From NCBI GenBank assembly GCA_020025475.1, contig JAHHSA010000013.1, positions 1 through 36,087 of the forward strand: a DNA stretch of 36,087 bases, written 5' to 3'. The position numbers and the translations under genes are program-made. Under the pieces are notes generated by a model. It saw nothing but the letters and a program-made list of their open reading frames with translations. It did no database searches and was not told the DNA's origin. Position 1 is the first letter of the stretch; the number at the start of each line of letters is the position of its first letter. Shown in pieces: positions 23,597 to 30,961 of the stretch. Origin of the DNA: Oscillibacter sp. Its GTDB lineage: Bacteria; Bacillota; Clostridia; Oscillospirales; Oscillospiraceae.

Positions 23597-25403
23597 GTAT
23601 CATGGCCACACCGGTTCCAGAAGGACAAAGAACCTGCGTCGAACCCTCTCTAAGCTGATGGGTTATCTGGGGCGCTACAAGCTGCTGCTGGCCCTGGTGG
23701 TGATTCTCCTGGTGATCAGTGCCGGCTGCTCCGTGAGCAGTTCCTTCCTCTTGAAGCCTCTTATCAATAACTATATCATTCCTGGCGATTTTTCCGGGCT
23801 TGCCCGGATGTTGGCTGTGATGGCTCTGGTTTACATCACCGGTGCCGCCACCTCCTATGCCTATGCCCGCATCATGGTCCACATCTCTCAGAACACCGTG
23901 GCCCGGCTCCGGGAGGACCTGTTTGCCGCCATGCAGCGGCTGCCCCTGAAATACTTTGACACCCACACCCACGGCGACCTGATGAGCCGGTACACAAACG
24001 ACATTGAAAACGTGTCCGATGCCCTGAACAACAGTTTCGCCAGCCTCATCTCCTGCTTCCTCACCTTTGTGGGTACCGTGGGCATGATGCTCTCCCTCAG
24101 CCCCCAGCTGACCCTCATCTCCTTTGGCACCATGGCGGTCATGCTGCTGGTGGTCAAGACCATTGGCGGGCAGAGCCGCCGGTACTTCGTCCGGCAGCAG
24201 CAGGCGGTGGGTGCCGTCAACGGTTACATTGAAGAGATGATCGAGGGCCAGAAGGTCATCAAGGTATTCAACCACGAGGAAGCCGCCAAGGCAGGCTTTC
24301 GGGAAAAGAATGAAGCCTACCGGCAGGCAGGCATCCGTGCCCAGATCTACTCTGGCATCATGATGCCCATTATGGGTAATCTCAACTACATCAACTATGC
24401 CATTACCTGCTGTGTGGGCGGTATGATGGCTATTCGCAGCGGCGATCTGGGTGGGCTGGCTGCCTTCCTGAACTACACCCGCCAGGTGTCCCAGCCCATC
24501 TCTCAGATCTCCCAGCAGATCAACGTACTGCTCTCCGCCGCAGCCGGTGCCGAGCGGATCTTTGAAGTGATGGAAGAGTCCCCGGAGGTGGATGAGGGCC
24601 GGGTGACACTGGTGCGTCAGAACGAGCACCAGTGGGCCTGGAAGCACCCCGACGGCACCCTGACGCCGCTCCGGGGCGACGTGCGGTTTGACCATGTGGT
24701 CTTCGGCTACGATGAGAGCCGCACCATTCTCCACGACATTTCCCTCTACGCAAAGCCGGGTCAGAAAATTGCCTTTGTCGGCTCCACCGGAGCCGGCAAA
24801 ACCACCATCACCAGTCTGATCAACCGGTTTTACGAGCTGCAAAGCGGCAGCATTACCTATGACGGCATTGACGTCCGGGACATTGAAAAGGCTTCCCTGC
24901 GCCGCTCTCTGGGCGTGGTGTTGCAGGATACCCACCTCTTCACCGGCACCGTGGCCGAAAATATCCGCTACGGCCGTCCGGAGGCCACAGACGAGGAAGT
25001 CCGTGCCGCCGCACGGCTGGCCGGTGCCGATGCCTTCATCCGCCACCTGCCGCAGGGCTACGATACTGTCCTCTCCGGAGACGGCGGCAGCCTCAGCCAG
25101 GGGGAGCGTCAGCTTTTGAACATCGCCCGTGCCGCCTGCGCAGATCCTCCGGTGCTGATTCTGGACGAGGCCACCAGCTCCATTGATACCCGCACGGAGA
25201 AGATCATTGAGCGGGGCATGGACTCCCTGATGGAAGGCAGGACGGTGTTTGTCATTGCCCATCGTCTCTCCACCGTCCGCAACTCCAAAGCCATTCTGGT
25301 GCTGGAACAGGGCCAGATTATCGAACGCGGCGACCACGCCGAGCTGCTGGACCAGCACGGACGGTACTATCAGCTCTACACGGGTCTTGCACAGCTGGAC
25401 TGA
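23589..25403 (+). CDS. Heterodimeric ABC exporter subunit with catalytic ATP site
   Basis: A 604-residue half-transporter partnering the preceding gene product. The membrane domain spans about 30-320. The nucleotide-binding domain (about 362-600) has Walker A GSTGAGKT (398-405), catalytic E527 (LILDE) and H558 (IAHR), all canonical, but its signature is LSQGE (502-506) rather than LSGGQ. That odd signature would face the partner's D496/Q527 site, so both defects fall in one composite site. A short inserted linker with WAWKHPDG near 349-356 precedes the ATPase domain. ATG at 23589 (AAGGAG about 10 bases upstream) overlaps the upstream stop; TTG 23583 is a less likely start. Membrane exporter, substrate unknown. 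Confidence 0.92.
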   Translation: MPKYHGHTGSRRTKNLRRTLSKLMGYLGRYKLLLALVVILLVISAGCSVSSSFLLKPLINNYIIPGDFSGLARMLAVMALVYITGAATSYAYARIMVHISQNTVARLREDLFAAMQRLPLKYFDTHTHGDLMSRYTNDIENVSDALNNSFASLISCFLTFVGTVGMMLSLSPQLTLISFGTMAVMLLVVKTIGGQSRRYFVRQQQAVGAVNGYIEEMIEGQKVIKVFNHEEAAKAGFREKNEAYRQAGIRAQIYSGIMMPIMGNLNYINYAITCCVGGMMAIRSGDLGGLAAFLNYTRQVSQPISQISQQINVLLSAAAGAERIFEVMEESPEVDEGRVTLVRQNEHQWAWKHPDGTLTPLRGDVRFDHVVFGYDESRTILHDISLYAKPGQKIAFVGSTGAGKTTITSLINRFYELQSGSITYDGIDVRDIEKASLRRSLGVVLQDTHLFTGTVAENIRYGRPEATDEEVRAAARLAGADAFIRHLPQGYDTVLSGDGGSLSQGERQLLNIARAACADPPVLILDEATSSIDTRTEKIIERGMDSLMEGRTVFVIAHRLSTVRNSKAILVLEQGQIIERGDHAELLDQHGRYYQLYTGLAQLD

Positions 25404-25459
25404 GATCTCTCTGCCGGGCGTATTGAACAAAGCCCGTCCCATCTGCTCTGCGTTCCACA

Positions 25460-25490
25460 GAGGGCAGCCGTATCCGATACGGCTGCCCTC
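25460..25490. terminator. Palindromic hairpin after the exporter operon
   Basis: GAGGGCAGCCGTATC (25460-25474) and its perfect complement 25476-25490 flank a single C, 57 bases after the exporter stop. It has no T-run, so it could equally be a protein-binding palindrome. Confidence 0.5.
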
Positions 25491-25713
25491 GTGTCATCAC
25501 ATTGGAATGTTTCGCTCTCCACGCCCCCTCTGAACAACGACACGCAGAACACGAAGGCATCACTTTACTGAACCCGCCTTGTTCCGAAACAATGATACAA
25601 AGCAGGTCCCCCAGAAGTGTGATGCGCATATTGCAAAAATGAGGCCCCCACAGCACTTTTTTGCATGGAACCAGCACAGGTGAAATCTTCACAACATCTT
25701 CACGCTTACAGAA
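25491..25713. other. Gene-free interval, possibly a structured or dispersed element
   Basis: I see no gene here. GCATCACTTTACTG (about 25558-25571) and CAGAAGTGTGATGC (about 25611-25624) are partly complementary, and TTGTT/AACAA close a small hairpin between them. The block may be a non-coding repeat, but this is weak. Confidence 0.25.
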
Positions 25714-25742
25714 TTGACAACGCTCTGATTATGCGATATGTT
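25714..25742 (+). promoter_or_regulatory. Sigma-A promoter upstream of the CorC-type pseudogene
   Basis: TTGACA (25714-25719), 17-base spacer, TATGTT (25737-25742). It precedes a leader of about 220 bases. Confidence 0.65.
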
Positions 25743-25781
25743 TAGCACAATATTTTTGATTCAGGAGGATGATCCTTCACA

Positions 25782-25937
25782 ATGGACACTGTCGACAACA
25801 GTGACACAAACCGCCATCAACGCAGCATGACAAGGCCTACACTGCTTACGCGCAAAATCATACATGACCTGTGCATCTTTTTCATAAGCTCTTGGATGCA
25901 CAGGCCATGTTTTATGCTTGTGAGAGGTAAATTTTGA
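25782..25937 (+). CDS. Possible 51-codon leader ORF
   Basis: An ATG frame of 51 residues ending in TGA at 25935-25937, in the leader between the 25714 promoter and the CorC-type remnant. AGGAGG (25763-25768) is 13 bases upstream, rather far; an ATG at 25769 touches that site and gives only 11 codons. The translation is basic and unremarkable and contains the hairpin at 25863-25909. I do not recognise it. It may not be translated. Confidence 0.25.
   Translation: MDTVDNSDTNRHQRSMTRPTLLTRKIIHDLCIFFISSWMHRPCFMLVRGKF
25863..25914 (+). terminator. Leader hairpin, possible attenuator
   Basis: CATGACCTGTGCATC (25863-25877) pairs with 25895-25909 with one mismatch and a 17-base loop, then TTTTATG. 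It lies about 60 bases upstream of the CorC-type remnant, between promoter and gene. Confidence 0.55.
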
Positions 25938-25970
25938 TGTTGTACACTTTCAGAAAGAGGTTACGGAACC

Positions 25971-27006
25971 ATGGATGATTCTATAGGCTTTTTATTGCTG
26001 CTTCAGCTTGTGTTAATCGTGCTGAACGCCGTTTTCGCCAGTGATGAAATCGCAGTTTGCTATGGGCATCTCCGGCGTGGTAAGAGGGATCTCTATTGCC
26101 TTCAAGCCCATTGTTTGCTTTCTGTCGTTATCTACCAATTTTGTGCTTCGGCTGTGCGGAATCGATCCAAATGAGACAGAAGACCAGGTAAGTGAGGAAG
26201 AAATTCGCATGATGGTGGATGCGGGCAGCGAAAAGGGCACAATCGATGACCAGGAGAAAAAATTCATCCAGAACGTTTTTGAGTTTGATGATACCTTTGT
26301 TAAAGATATTGCAACCCACAGAACGGATGTTCTCGTTTTGTGTCTGGAAGATGACCTGCGTGTGTGGGCCGAAACGATCCATGGGAGCCGTCATACCCTC
26401 TACCCAGTCTGTGATGGTTCCCCTGATAACATCATCGGGATACTAAACGCGAAAGACTACTTCCGTTTGCCTGGCCAGGCAAAGGAGGATGTTCTTTCCC
26501 ATGCGGTACACCCGGCATATTTTGTTCCTGAAAATATCAAAGCTGATATGTTGTTCCGCAACATGAAGAAAACCCGAAATTCCATGGCTGTGATTATGGA
26601 TGAACACGGTGGAATGGTGGGTGTCATTACCATGTTTGATTTGATTGAGGAACTTGTGGGCAAACTGGAAAACGAACACGGCGATGCGCAGAGTTCAGAA
26701 CCATATCTGGAGAGGATCACCGAAAACACCTGGAATATCCGCGGCAATATTGAGCTGAATGAACTGGAAACCGCTCTGGGGGTAAAAATTGCGTCTGAAG
26801 AATGTGAAACTCTCACCGGACTCGTATTTGGTGTACTGGGGTCAGTTCCCAATGAGGGAGAACAGAGCATTGACTTGGAAATTCAAAACCTCCAGATTCA
26901 TGTCACTGGTATTTGGGAGCATCAGATTCACTCTGCAACGGTTACGCTGAAAGAGCAAAGCAGTCCGCCCGACAGTGAATCTGACACAGCAGTCCGAAAC
27001 CAGTAA
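25971..27006 (+). pseudogene. HlyC/CorC (CNNM) family transporter, broken by internal deletion and frameshift
   Basis: The first 29 codons (25971-26057) read as the normal start of the DUF21 membrane domain: MDDSIGFLLLLQLVLIVLNA and then FASDEIAV. From about 26047 a different frame (open to TAA at 27004-27006) resumes at the end of DUF21 (FAMGISGVVRGISIAFKP, LSLSTNFVLRL). It continues with the linker EEEIRMMVDAGSEKGTIDDQ, two CBS domains (about residues 75-200 of that frame) and a CorC_HlyC domain. Most of the roughly 180-residue DUF21 domain is missing and the two parts are out of frame, so no membrane transporter can be made. The C-terminal soluble part could only be translated from GTG 26041 or ATG 26044, which lack a good ribosome site. 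CBS and CorC_HlyC parts look otherwise undamaged, suggesting a recent event. Confidence 0.85.
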
Positions 27007-27053
27007 GGATTTTCAAAACGCCCCCGCTTGAAAATTGATACCGCTCTAAAAGG

Positions 27054-27094
27054 AGACACGCTGCAGAAGGCTCATTCTGCAGCGTGTCTTTTTT
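27054..27094 (+). terminator. Strong intrinsic terminator
   Basis: AGACACGCTGCAGAA (27054-27068) pairs perfectly with 27075-27089 around GGCTCA, followed by TTTTTT, 47 bases after the CorC-type stop. Confidence 0.95.
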
Positions 27095-27162
27095 CTAATT
27101 GTGGTATCCGAACTGCCAAGCTTTCTCTCTTCCCTGCGAGCGTCCACCTTCTTTGAAAGCCT

Positions 27163-27684
27163 TTACAGTTCCTTTTCAAAGAGCTGCATCCGGTCTGGGC
27201 CACAATTTGGCAGGCAGAGATCCACCTGCCCTGCCTCCCGATAGCCCAGAGAGGCGTAGAGCTTCAACCCAGGTACATTCACAGCCCTGGTATCCAGACG
27301 CATGACACGCCTGCCCTGTGTGCGGCAGAGATCCTCTCCATAGCGGGCCAACTCAGCCGCGCGTCCCTGTCCGCGGGCCTCAGGATGTACACAGAGGGTG
27401 TGGAGAACGCCCACCTCCTCCGGCTCTGCGGGGAAGGTCCAGACACCGTCCTTGTATTCCCGGGCCTGATGGTTGTTGATAATGACCGCACCCCAAACAT
27501 GCCCATCGCTCTGGCCTACATACAGTGTCCCCTCTTCCAGCGCCACTCTGGCCGTCTCCTCCGTGGGGTAGATGCCCTTGCTCCACGCGAGATACCCCAG
27601 GCCTGCTGCAGCCTCCGCATCCAGCACAGCCTCGTAAAGCGCCTGGACAGCGGGCAGATCTGCCCTGTCTGCTTTCCGAATCAT
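27163..27684 (-). CDS. GNAT family N-acetyltransferase
   Basis: A 173-residue GNAT acyltransferase. It begins IRKADRADLPAVQALYE, a usual first strand and helix, and carries the acetyl-CoA motif A region VLHTLCVHPEARGQGRAAEL (the Q/RxxGxG/A loop reads ARGQGRA) and a C-terminal LYASLGYREAG, the conserved motif B end. The acceptor is unknown; length and pattern fit the RimI-like/small-molecule acetyltransferases. ATG at 27684 has AGGAGG 7 bases upstream; a frame extension to 27717 begins inside the ftsH terminator and is rejected. It lies 62 bases after ftsH on the same strand, but the terminator between them suggests separate or reduced transcription. Confidence 0.9.
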   Translation of the reverse strand: MIRKADRADLPAVQALYEAVLDAEAAAGLGYLAWSKGIYPTEETARVALEEGTLYVGQSDGHVWGAVIINNHQAREYKDGVWTFPAEPEEVGVLHTLCVHPEARGQGRAAELARYGEDLCRTQGRRVMRLDTRAVNVPGLKLYASLGYREAGQVDLCLPNCGPDRMQLFEKEL

Positions 27685-27703
27685 ACGAATTCCTCCTTTG
27701 TTT

Positions 27704-27732
27704 GAAAAACGGCACACCTCGCGGTGTGCCGT
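27704..27732 (-). terminator. Terminator after ftsH
   Basis: ACGGCACACC pairs with GGTGTGCCGT around a 4-base loop (27709-27732), with a T-run on the minus strand at 27709-27705. It starts 14 bases past the ftsH stop. Confidence 0.9.
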
Positions 27733-27745
27733 CTCAAAATTTCAC

Positions 27746-29905
27746 TTACTGGTTTTCGCCGGACTGTTCCGGCTCTGCGGGAGCTTCGGCAGTGGGTCCC
27801 TGGTCCTCTTCCGGAGCGGTGGGAGCCTCAATTTTCTGAGAGATCATGTGAACCTTTTTGGCCGGAGCCTCGATATCCGGCTGGCTGGAACAGGTAGACG
27901 CATAGGCATCCTCCACCAGCTCCGGGTCCCGGCCCTCAATGATGGCAACCATCTCCGCACCGGTAATGGTCTCTTTTTCCAGCAGGTAGGCCACCACCTT
28001 GTCCATGTCCTCCCGGTTCTCCTTGATGACATCTACGGCAGCCTTGTAGCACTTGTCCAGGATGTCCTTCACAGCCCTGTCCATTGCAGCGGCAGTATCC
28101 TGAGCGCAGTCCATGCCGTAGCCGCCGTCCAGGTACTGATTCCGGCGGGAGGCCAGGGCCATCATACCGAACTCGTCGCTCATGCCGAACATGGCAACCA
28201 TATTGCGAGCCACGCTGGTGGCCTCTTGAATATCCTGAGACGCACCGTTGGTCATGGTGTTCAGCACCACTTCCTCAGCGGCACGGCCGCCCATAGAGAC
28301 GGCGATTTTTCCCATCAGCTCATCGCGTGTACGCAGTTCCGTCTTGTCCTCCTCAGGCATCAGCAGCGTGTAGCCAAGCGAGCCCTGCGTATGTGGGACA
28401 ATGGTGATCTTCTGCACCGGTTCGACGTTTTTCTGCTTATAGGCCACCATAGCATGTCCCACTTCGTGGTAGGCCACCAGCTTCTTCTCAAACTCGGTGA
28501 GAACGCTGCCCTTTTTCTCTGTACCAGCAATAACCAGCTCGAAAGCTGCCAGCAGATCCTCCTGCGTCACCATGCGGCGGCCCAGACGGACGGCCCGCAG
28601 AGCGGCCTCGTTGACCAGGTTTGCCAGGTCTGCGCCCACGCAGCCCGCAGTGGCCAGTGCCACCTTCTTAAGGTTCACATCCTCACCCAGCTTGATGTTC
28701 CGGGTGTGAACCTGAAGGGTTGCCAGACGTCCGGCCAGGTTGGGCCGGTCAATGATAATACGGCGGTCGAACCGGCCGGGACGCAGCAGTGCCTGATCCA
28801 GGACCTCAGGCCGGTTGGTGGCTGCCAGCAGGATGATGCCCTTGGTAGGGTCGAAGCCGTCCATTTCAGCCAGCAGCTGGTTCAGCGTCTGCTCCCGCTC
28901 ATCGTTGCCGCCCATGCGGTTGTCGCGGGACTTGCCGATGGTATCGATCTCGTCAATAAAGACGATGCAGGGGGCCACCTTGCTGGCCTCTTTGAAGAGG
29001 TCACGGACACGGCTGGCACCCACACCCACGAACATCTCCACGAAATCAGAGCCGGAAATGGAGAAGAACGGCACATTGGCCTCGCCTGCCACCGCCTTGG
29101 CAAGCAGGGTCTTACCGGTACCCGGAGGCCCCACCAGCAGTGCGCCCTTGGGCAGCTTGGCGCCAATCTCGGTATACTTCTGGGGGTTATGCAGGAAGTC
29201 GATGACCTCGGTCAAAGATTCCTTGGCCTCATCCTGGCCGGCCACATCCGCAAAGGTGACACCCGTGGACTTTTCCATATAGACCTTGGCGTTGGCCTTG
29301 CCCACGCCGCCAAGGCCGCCCATACCGCCCATGCCGGACTTCTTGGCTATAATGCGCATGAACAGGGAGAACACCAGCATGATGATAAGGAAGGGCAGCA
29401 CAAAGTTCAGCAGCATCATCATGAAGGGGCTCATAGGAGGCTGATAGTTGCCCTCATAGTGCTCGACTCCATGCTCCTCCAGGAAGGGGATCAGGCCGTC
29501 ACCGGACTCCAGGCGCACGGCGAAGAGGCGCAGCACTACCGTCCGCTCCTTCCCGGTCTGGTCGATATAGGTGAAAATGTCCTCGCCTTTTTCGTTGCTT
29601 CCGTTTTTATACTGGGTGCCGTCCTTGCCGGTATAGACGTAACCATCCTTGGGGACCACGGTGAGGATGTTCTCCGCGCTGTCGAAGATAACCTCCTCCA
29701 CCTGCTCATCCACCACCATTTGTCGGAAATCGCTGTATGCGATCTCCACAGAGGACTTCTGGTGGCCGGCGCTGCCCATCAGCGAGCTGGCATAGCTGAT
29801 GATGATCGTCAGCACCAGTGCCCAGGAGACCAGAGAGACCACGCCTCTCCAATTTCCGTTTCGTTTGCCATTGGGATTTTTATTCTGATTGTTGTTTTGA
29901 GCCAT
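27746..29905 (-). CDS. ftsH: ATP-dependent zinc metalloprotease FtsH
   Basis: A 719-residue membrane AAA+ protease that degrades unneeded or damaged membrane and regulatory proteins. Layout: basic N-terminus, first transmembrane segment (about 21-43), extracytoplasmic domain (about 50-155), second transmembrane segment (about 160-187), glycine-rich linker (191-202), then AAA+ with Walker A GPPGTGKT (259-266), Walker B IVFIDEID (314-321) and SRH around 362-382. The M41 protease has HEVGH (480-484) and the third zinc ligand D558. A Pro/Glu-rich tail (about 680-719) is longer than in many homologs. ATG at 29905 has AAGGAG about 9 bases upstream. Divergent from rlmB. Confidence 0.98.
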   Translation of the reverse strand: MAQNNNQNKNPNGKRNGNWRGVVSLVSWALVLTIIISYASSLMGSAGHQKSSVEIAYSDFRQMVVDEQVEEVIFDSAENILTVVPKDGYVYTGKDGTQYKNGSNEKGEDIFTYIDQTGKERTVVLRLFAVRLESGDGLIPFLEEHGVEHYEGNYQPPMSPFMMMLLNFVLPFLIIMLVFSLFMRIIAKKSGMGGMGGLGGVGKANAKVYMEKSTGVTFADVAGQDEAKESLTEVIDFLHNPQKYTEIGAKLPKGALLVGPPGTGKTLLAKAVAGEANVPFFSISGSDFVEMFVGVGASRVRDLFKEASKVAPCIVFIDEIDTIGKSRDNRMGGNDEREQTLNQLLAEMDGFDPTKGIILLAATNRPEVLDQALLRPGRFDRRIIIDRPNLAGRLATLQVHTRNIKLGEDVNLKKVALATAGCVGADLANLVNEAALRAVRLGRRMVTQEDLLAAFELVIAGTEKKGSVLTEFEKKLVAYHEVGHAMVAYKQKNVEPVQKITIVPHTQGSLGYTLLMPEEDKTELRTRDELMGKIAVSMGGRAAEEVVLNTMTNGASQDIQEATSVARNMVAMFGMSDEFGMMALASRRNQYLDGGYGMDCAQDTAAAMDRAVKDILDKCYKAAVDVIKENREDMDKVVAYLLEKETITGAEMVAIIEGRDPELVEDAYASTCSSQPDIEAPAKKVHMISQKIEAPTAPEEDQGPTAEAPAEPEQSGENQ

Positions 29906-29991
29906 CTATGGAAACTCCTTTCAAAGAGTGATTTCTCCTGATTTCATAATACAGGAAAAGGTAGATTTGCGGCAGGATACAAAACACATGA

Positions 29992-30020
29992 AGTATACCA
30001 CAGAACCACTGCGTGGACAA
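29992..30020 (-). promoter_or_regulatory. Likely ftsH promoter
   Basis: On the minus strand TTGTCC (30020-30015), 17-base spacer, TATACT (29997-29992), about 87 bases upstream of the ATG. Confidence 0.5.
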
Positions 30021-30062
30021 GGCAGGCGCACTTCTTTCTTATGAAGTTTCTGTAAATTTCAC

Positions 30063-30091
30063 TTTTCACCGTGTTTTCGCTATGATATACT
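30063..30091 (+). promoter_or_regulatory. Possible rlmB promoter
   Basis: TTTTCA (30063-30068), 17-base spacer, TATACT (30086-30091). An overlapping TATGAT at 30081 is an alternative -10. The -35 is weak. Confidence 0.4.
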
Positions 30092-30153
30092 AGGTGTTGT
30101 ATGCGATGAACGGGGTTTTCCCGTTTGAATAAACGAACGTATAAGGAGTAACT

Positions 30154-30921
30154 ATGGACGAGCAACGTAAAAATGCCCTGACCGCCGAGGCGGACGGCAT
30201 TATCGAAGGCCGCAACGCCGTCATTGAGGCCCTGCGGGCCGGCGTGGCCATTGACAAAATCTATCTGCAAAAGGGCGAGACCGACAAGACCCTGGGCCAC
30301 ATCGCTTCCAAGGCCCGGGCTGCCGGTGCCGTGGTAGTGGAGGCCGACAAGCGGAAGCTGGACGGCATGAGCCGCACCCACGCACACCAGGGTGTCATTG
30401 CGCTGGCCTCTGTCCGGGAGTATGTGAGCGTGGAGAGCATTCTGGAGAGCGCCGCTGCCAAGGGGGAGAACCCCTTGCTGGTGATCTGTGACGAGATCTC
30501 CGACCCCCACAACCTGGGCGCCATTATTCGTACCGCTGAGTGCGCCGGTGCCCACGGTATCGTGATTCCCAAGCGCCGCAGCGCCGGTCTGACCGCCGTG
30601 GTGGCAAAGACCTCCGCCGGCGCCGTCACCCACATGCCTGTGGCCCGCGTCCCTAACATTCCCGCCCTGCTGAAGGAGCTCAAGAAGCAGGGCGTTTGGG
30701 TCTTCGGCACCGCCGCCAACGGCACAACCCCCCTCTACGATGCTGATCTCAAGGGTCCTGCCGCCATCGTTATCGGCAGCGAGGGTGACGGCATGACCCG
30801 TCTGGCCTCTGAGAACTGCGACTTTCTGGTCAGCATCCCCATGCGTGGTAAGCTGAACTCTCTGAATGCCTCCGCCGCCGCTGCCATCCTGCTGTACGAG
30901 GCTGTCAGACAGCGCCTGTAA
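30154..30921 (+). CDS. rlmB: 23S rRNA 2'-O-methyltransferase, RlmB/TrmH (SpoU) family
   Basis: A 255-residue SPOUT methyltransferase. The N-terminal substrate-binding domain (about 15-85) starts with IIEGRNAVIEALRAG, typical of RlmB. The knotted catalytic domain has SpoU motif 1 NLGAIIRTAECAGAHGIVIP, motif 2 IVIGSEGDGM and motif 3 IPMRGKLNSLNASAAAAILL. RlmB methylates a 2'-O guanosine of 23S rRNA (G2251 in E. coli); clostridial homologs are often annotated this way without direct proof. ATG at 30154 has AAGGAG 6 bases upstream. The next gene follows 40 bases later on the same strand and is probably co-transcribed. Confidence 0.94.
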   Translation: MDEQRKNALTAEADGIIEGRNAVIEALRAGVAIDKIYLQKGETDKTLGHIASKARAAGAVVVEADKRKLDGMSRTHAHQGVIALASVREYVSVESILESAAAKGENPLLVICDEISDPHNLGAIIRTAECAGAHGIVIPKRRSAGLTAVVAKTSAGAVTHMPVARVPNIPALLKELKKQGVWVFGTAANGTTPLYDADLKGPAAIVIGSEGDGMTRLASENCDFLVSIPMRGKLNSLNASAAAAILLYEAVRQRL

Positions 30922-30961
30922 TCCAAACCCACCGAATATACGATAAAAAAGAGGGTCGGTC

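Noticed and set aside
23499..25442. 647-residue open frame opposite the exporter genes
   Set aside because: Antisense shadow; both ABC subunits are unambiguous on the plus strand.
27698..29941. 747-residue open frame opposite ftsH
   Set aside because: Antisense shadow of a certain ftsH gene; His/Gln-rich nonsense composition.
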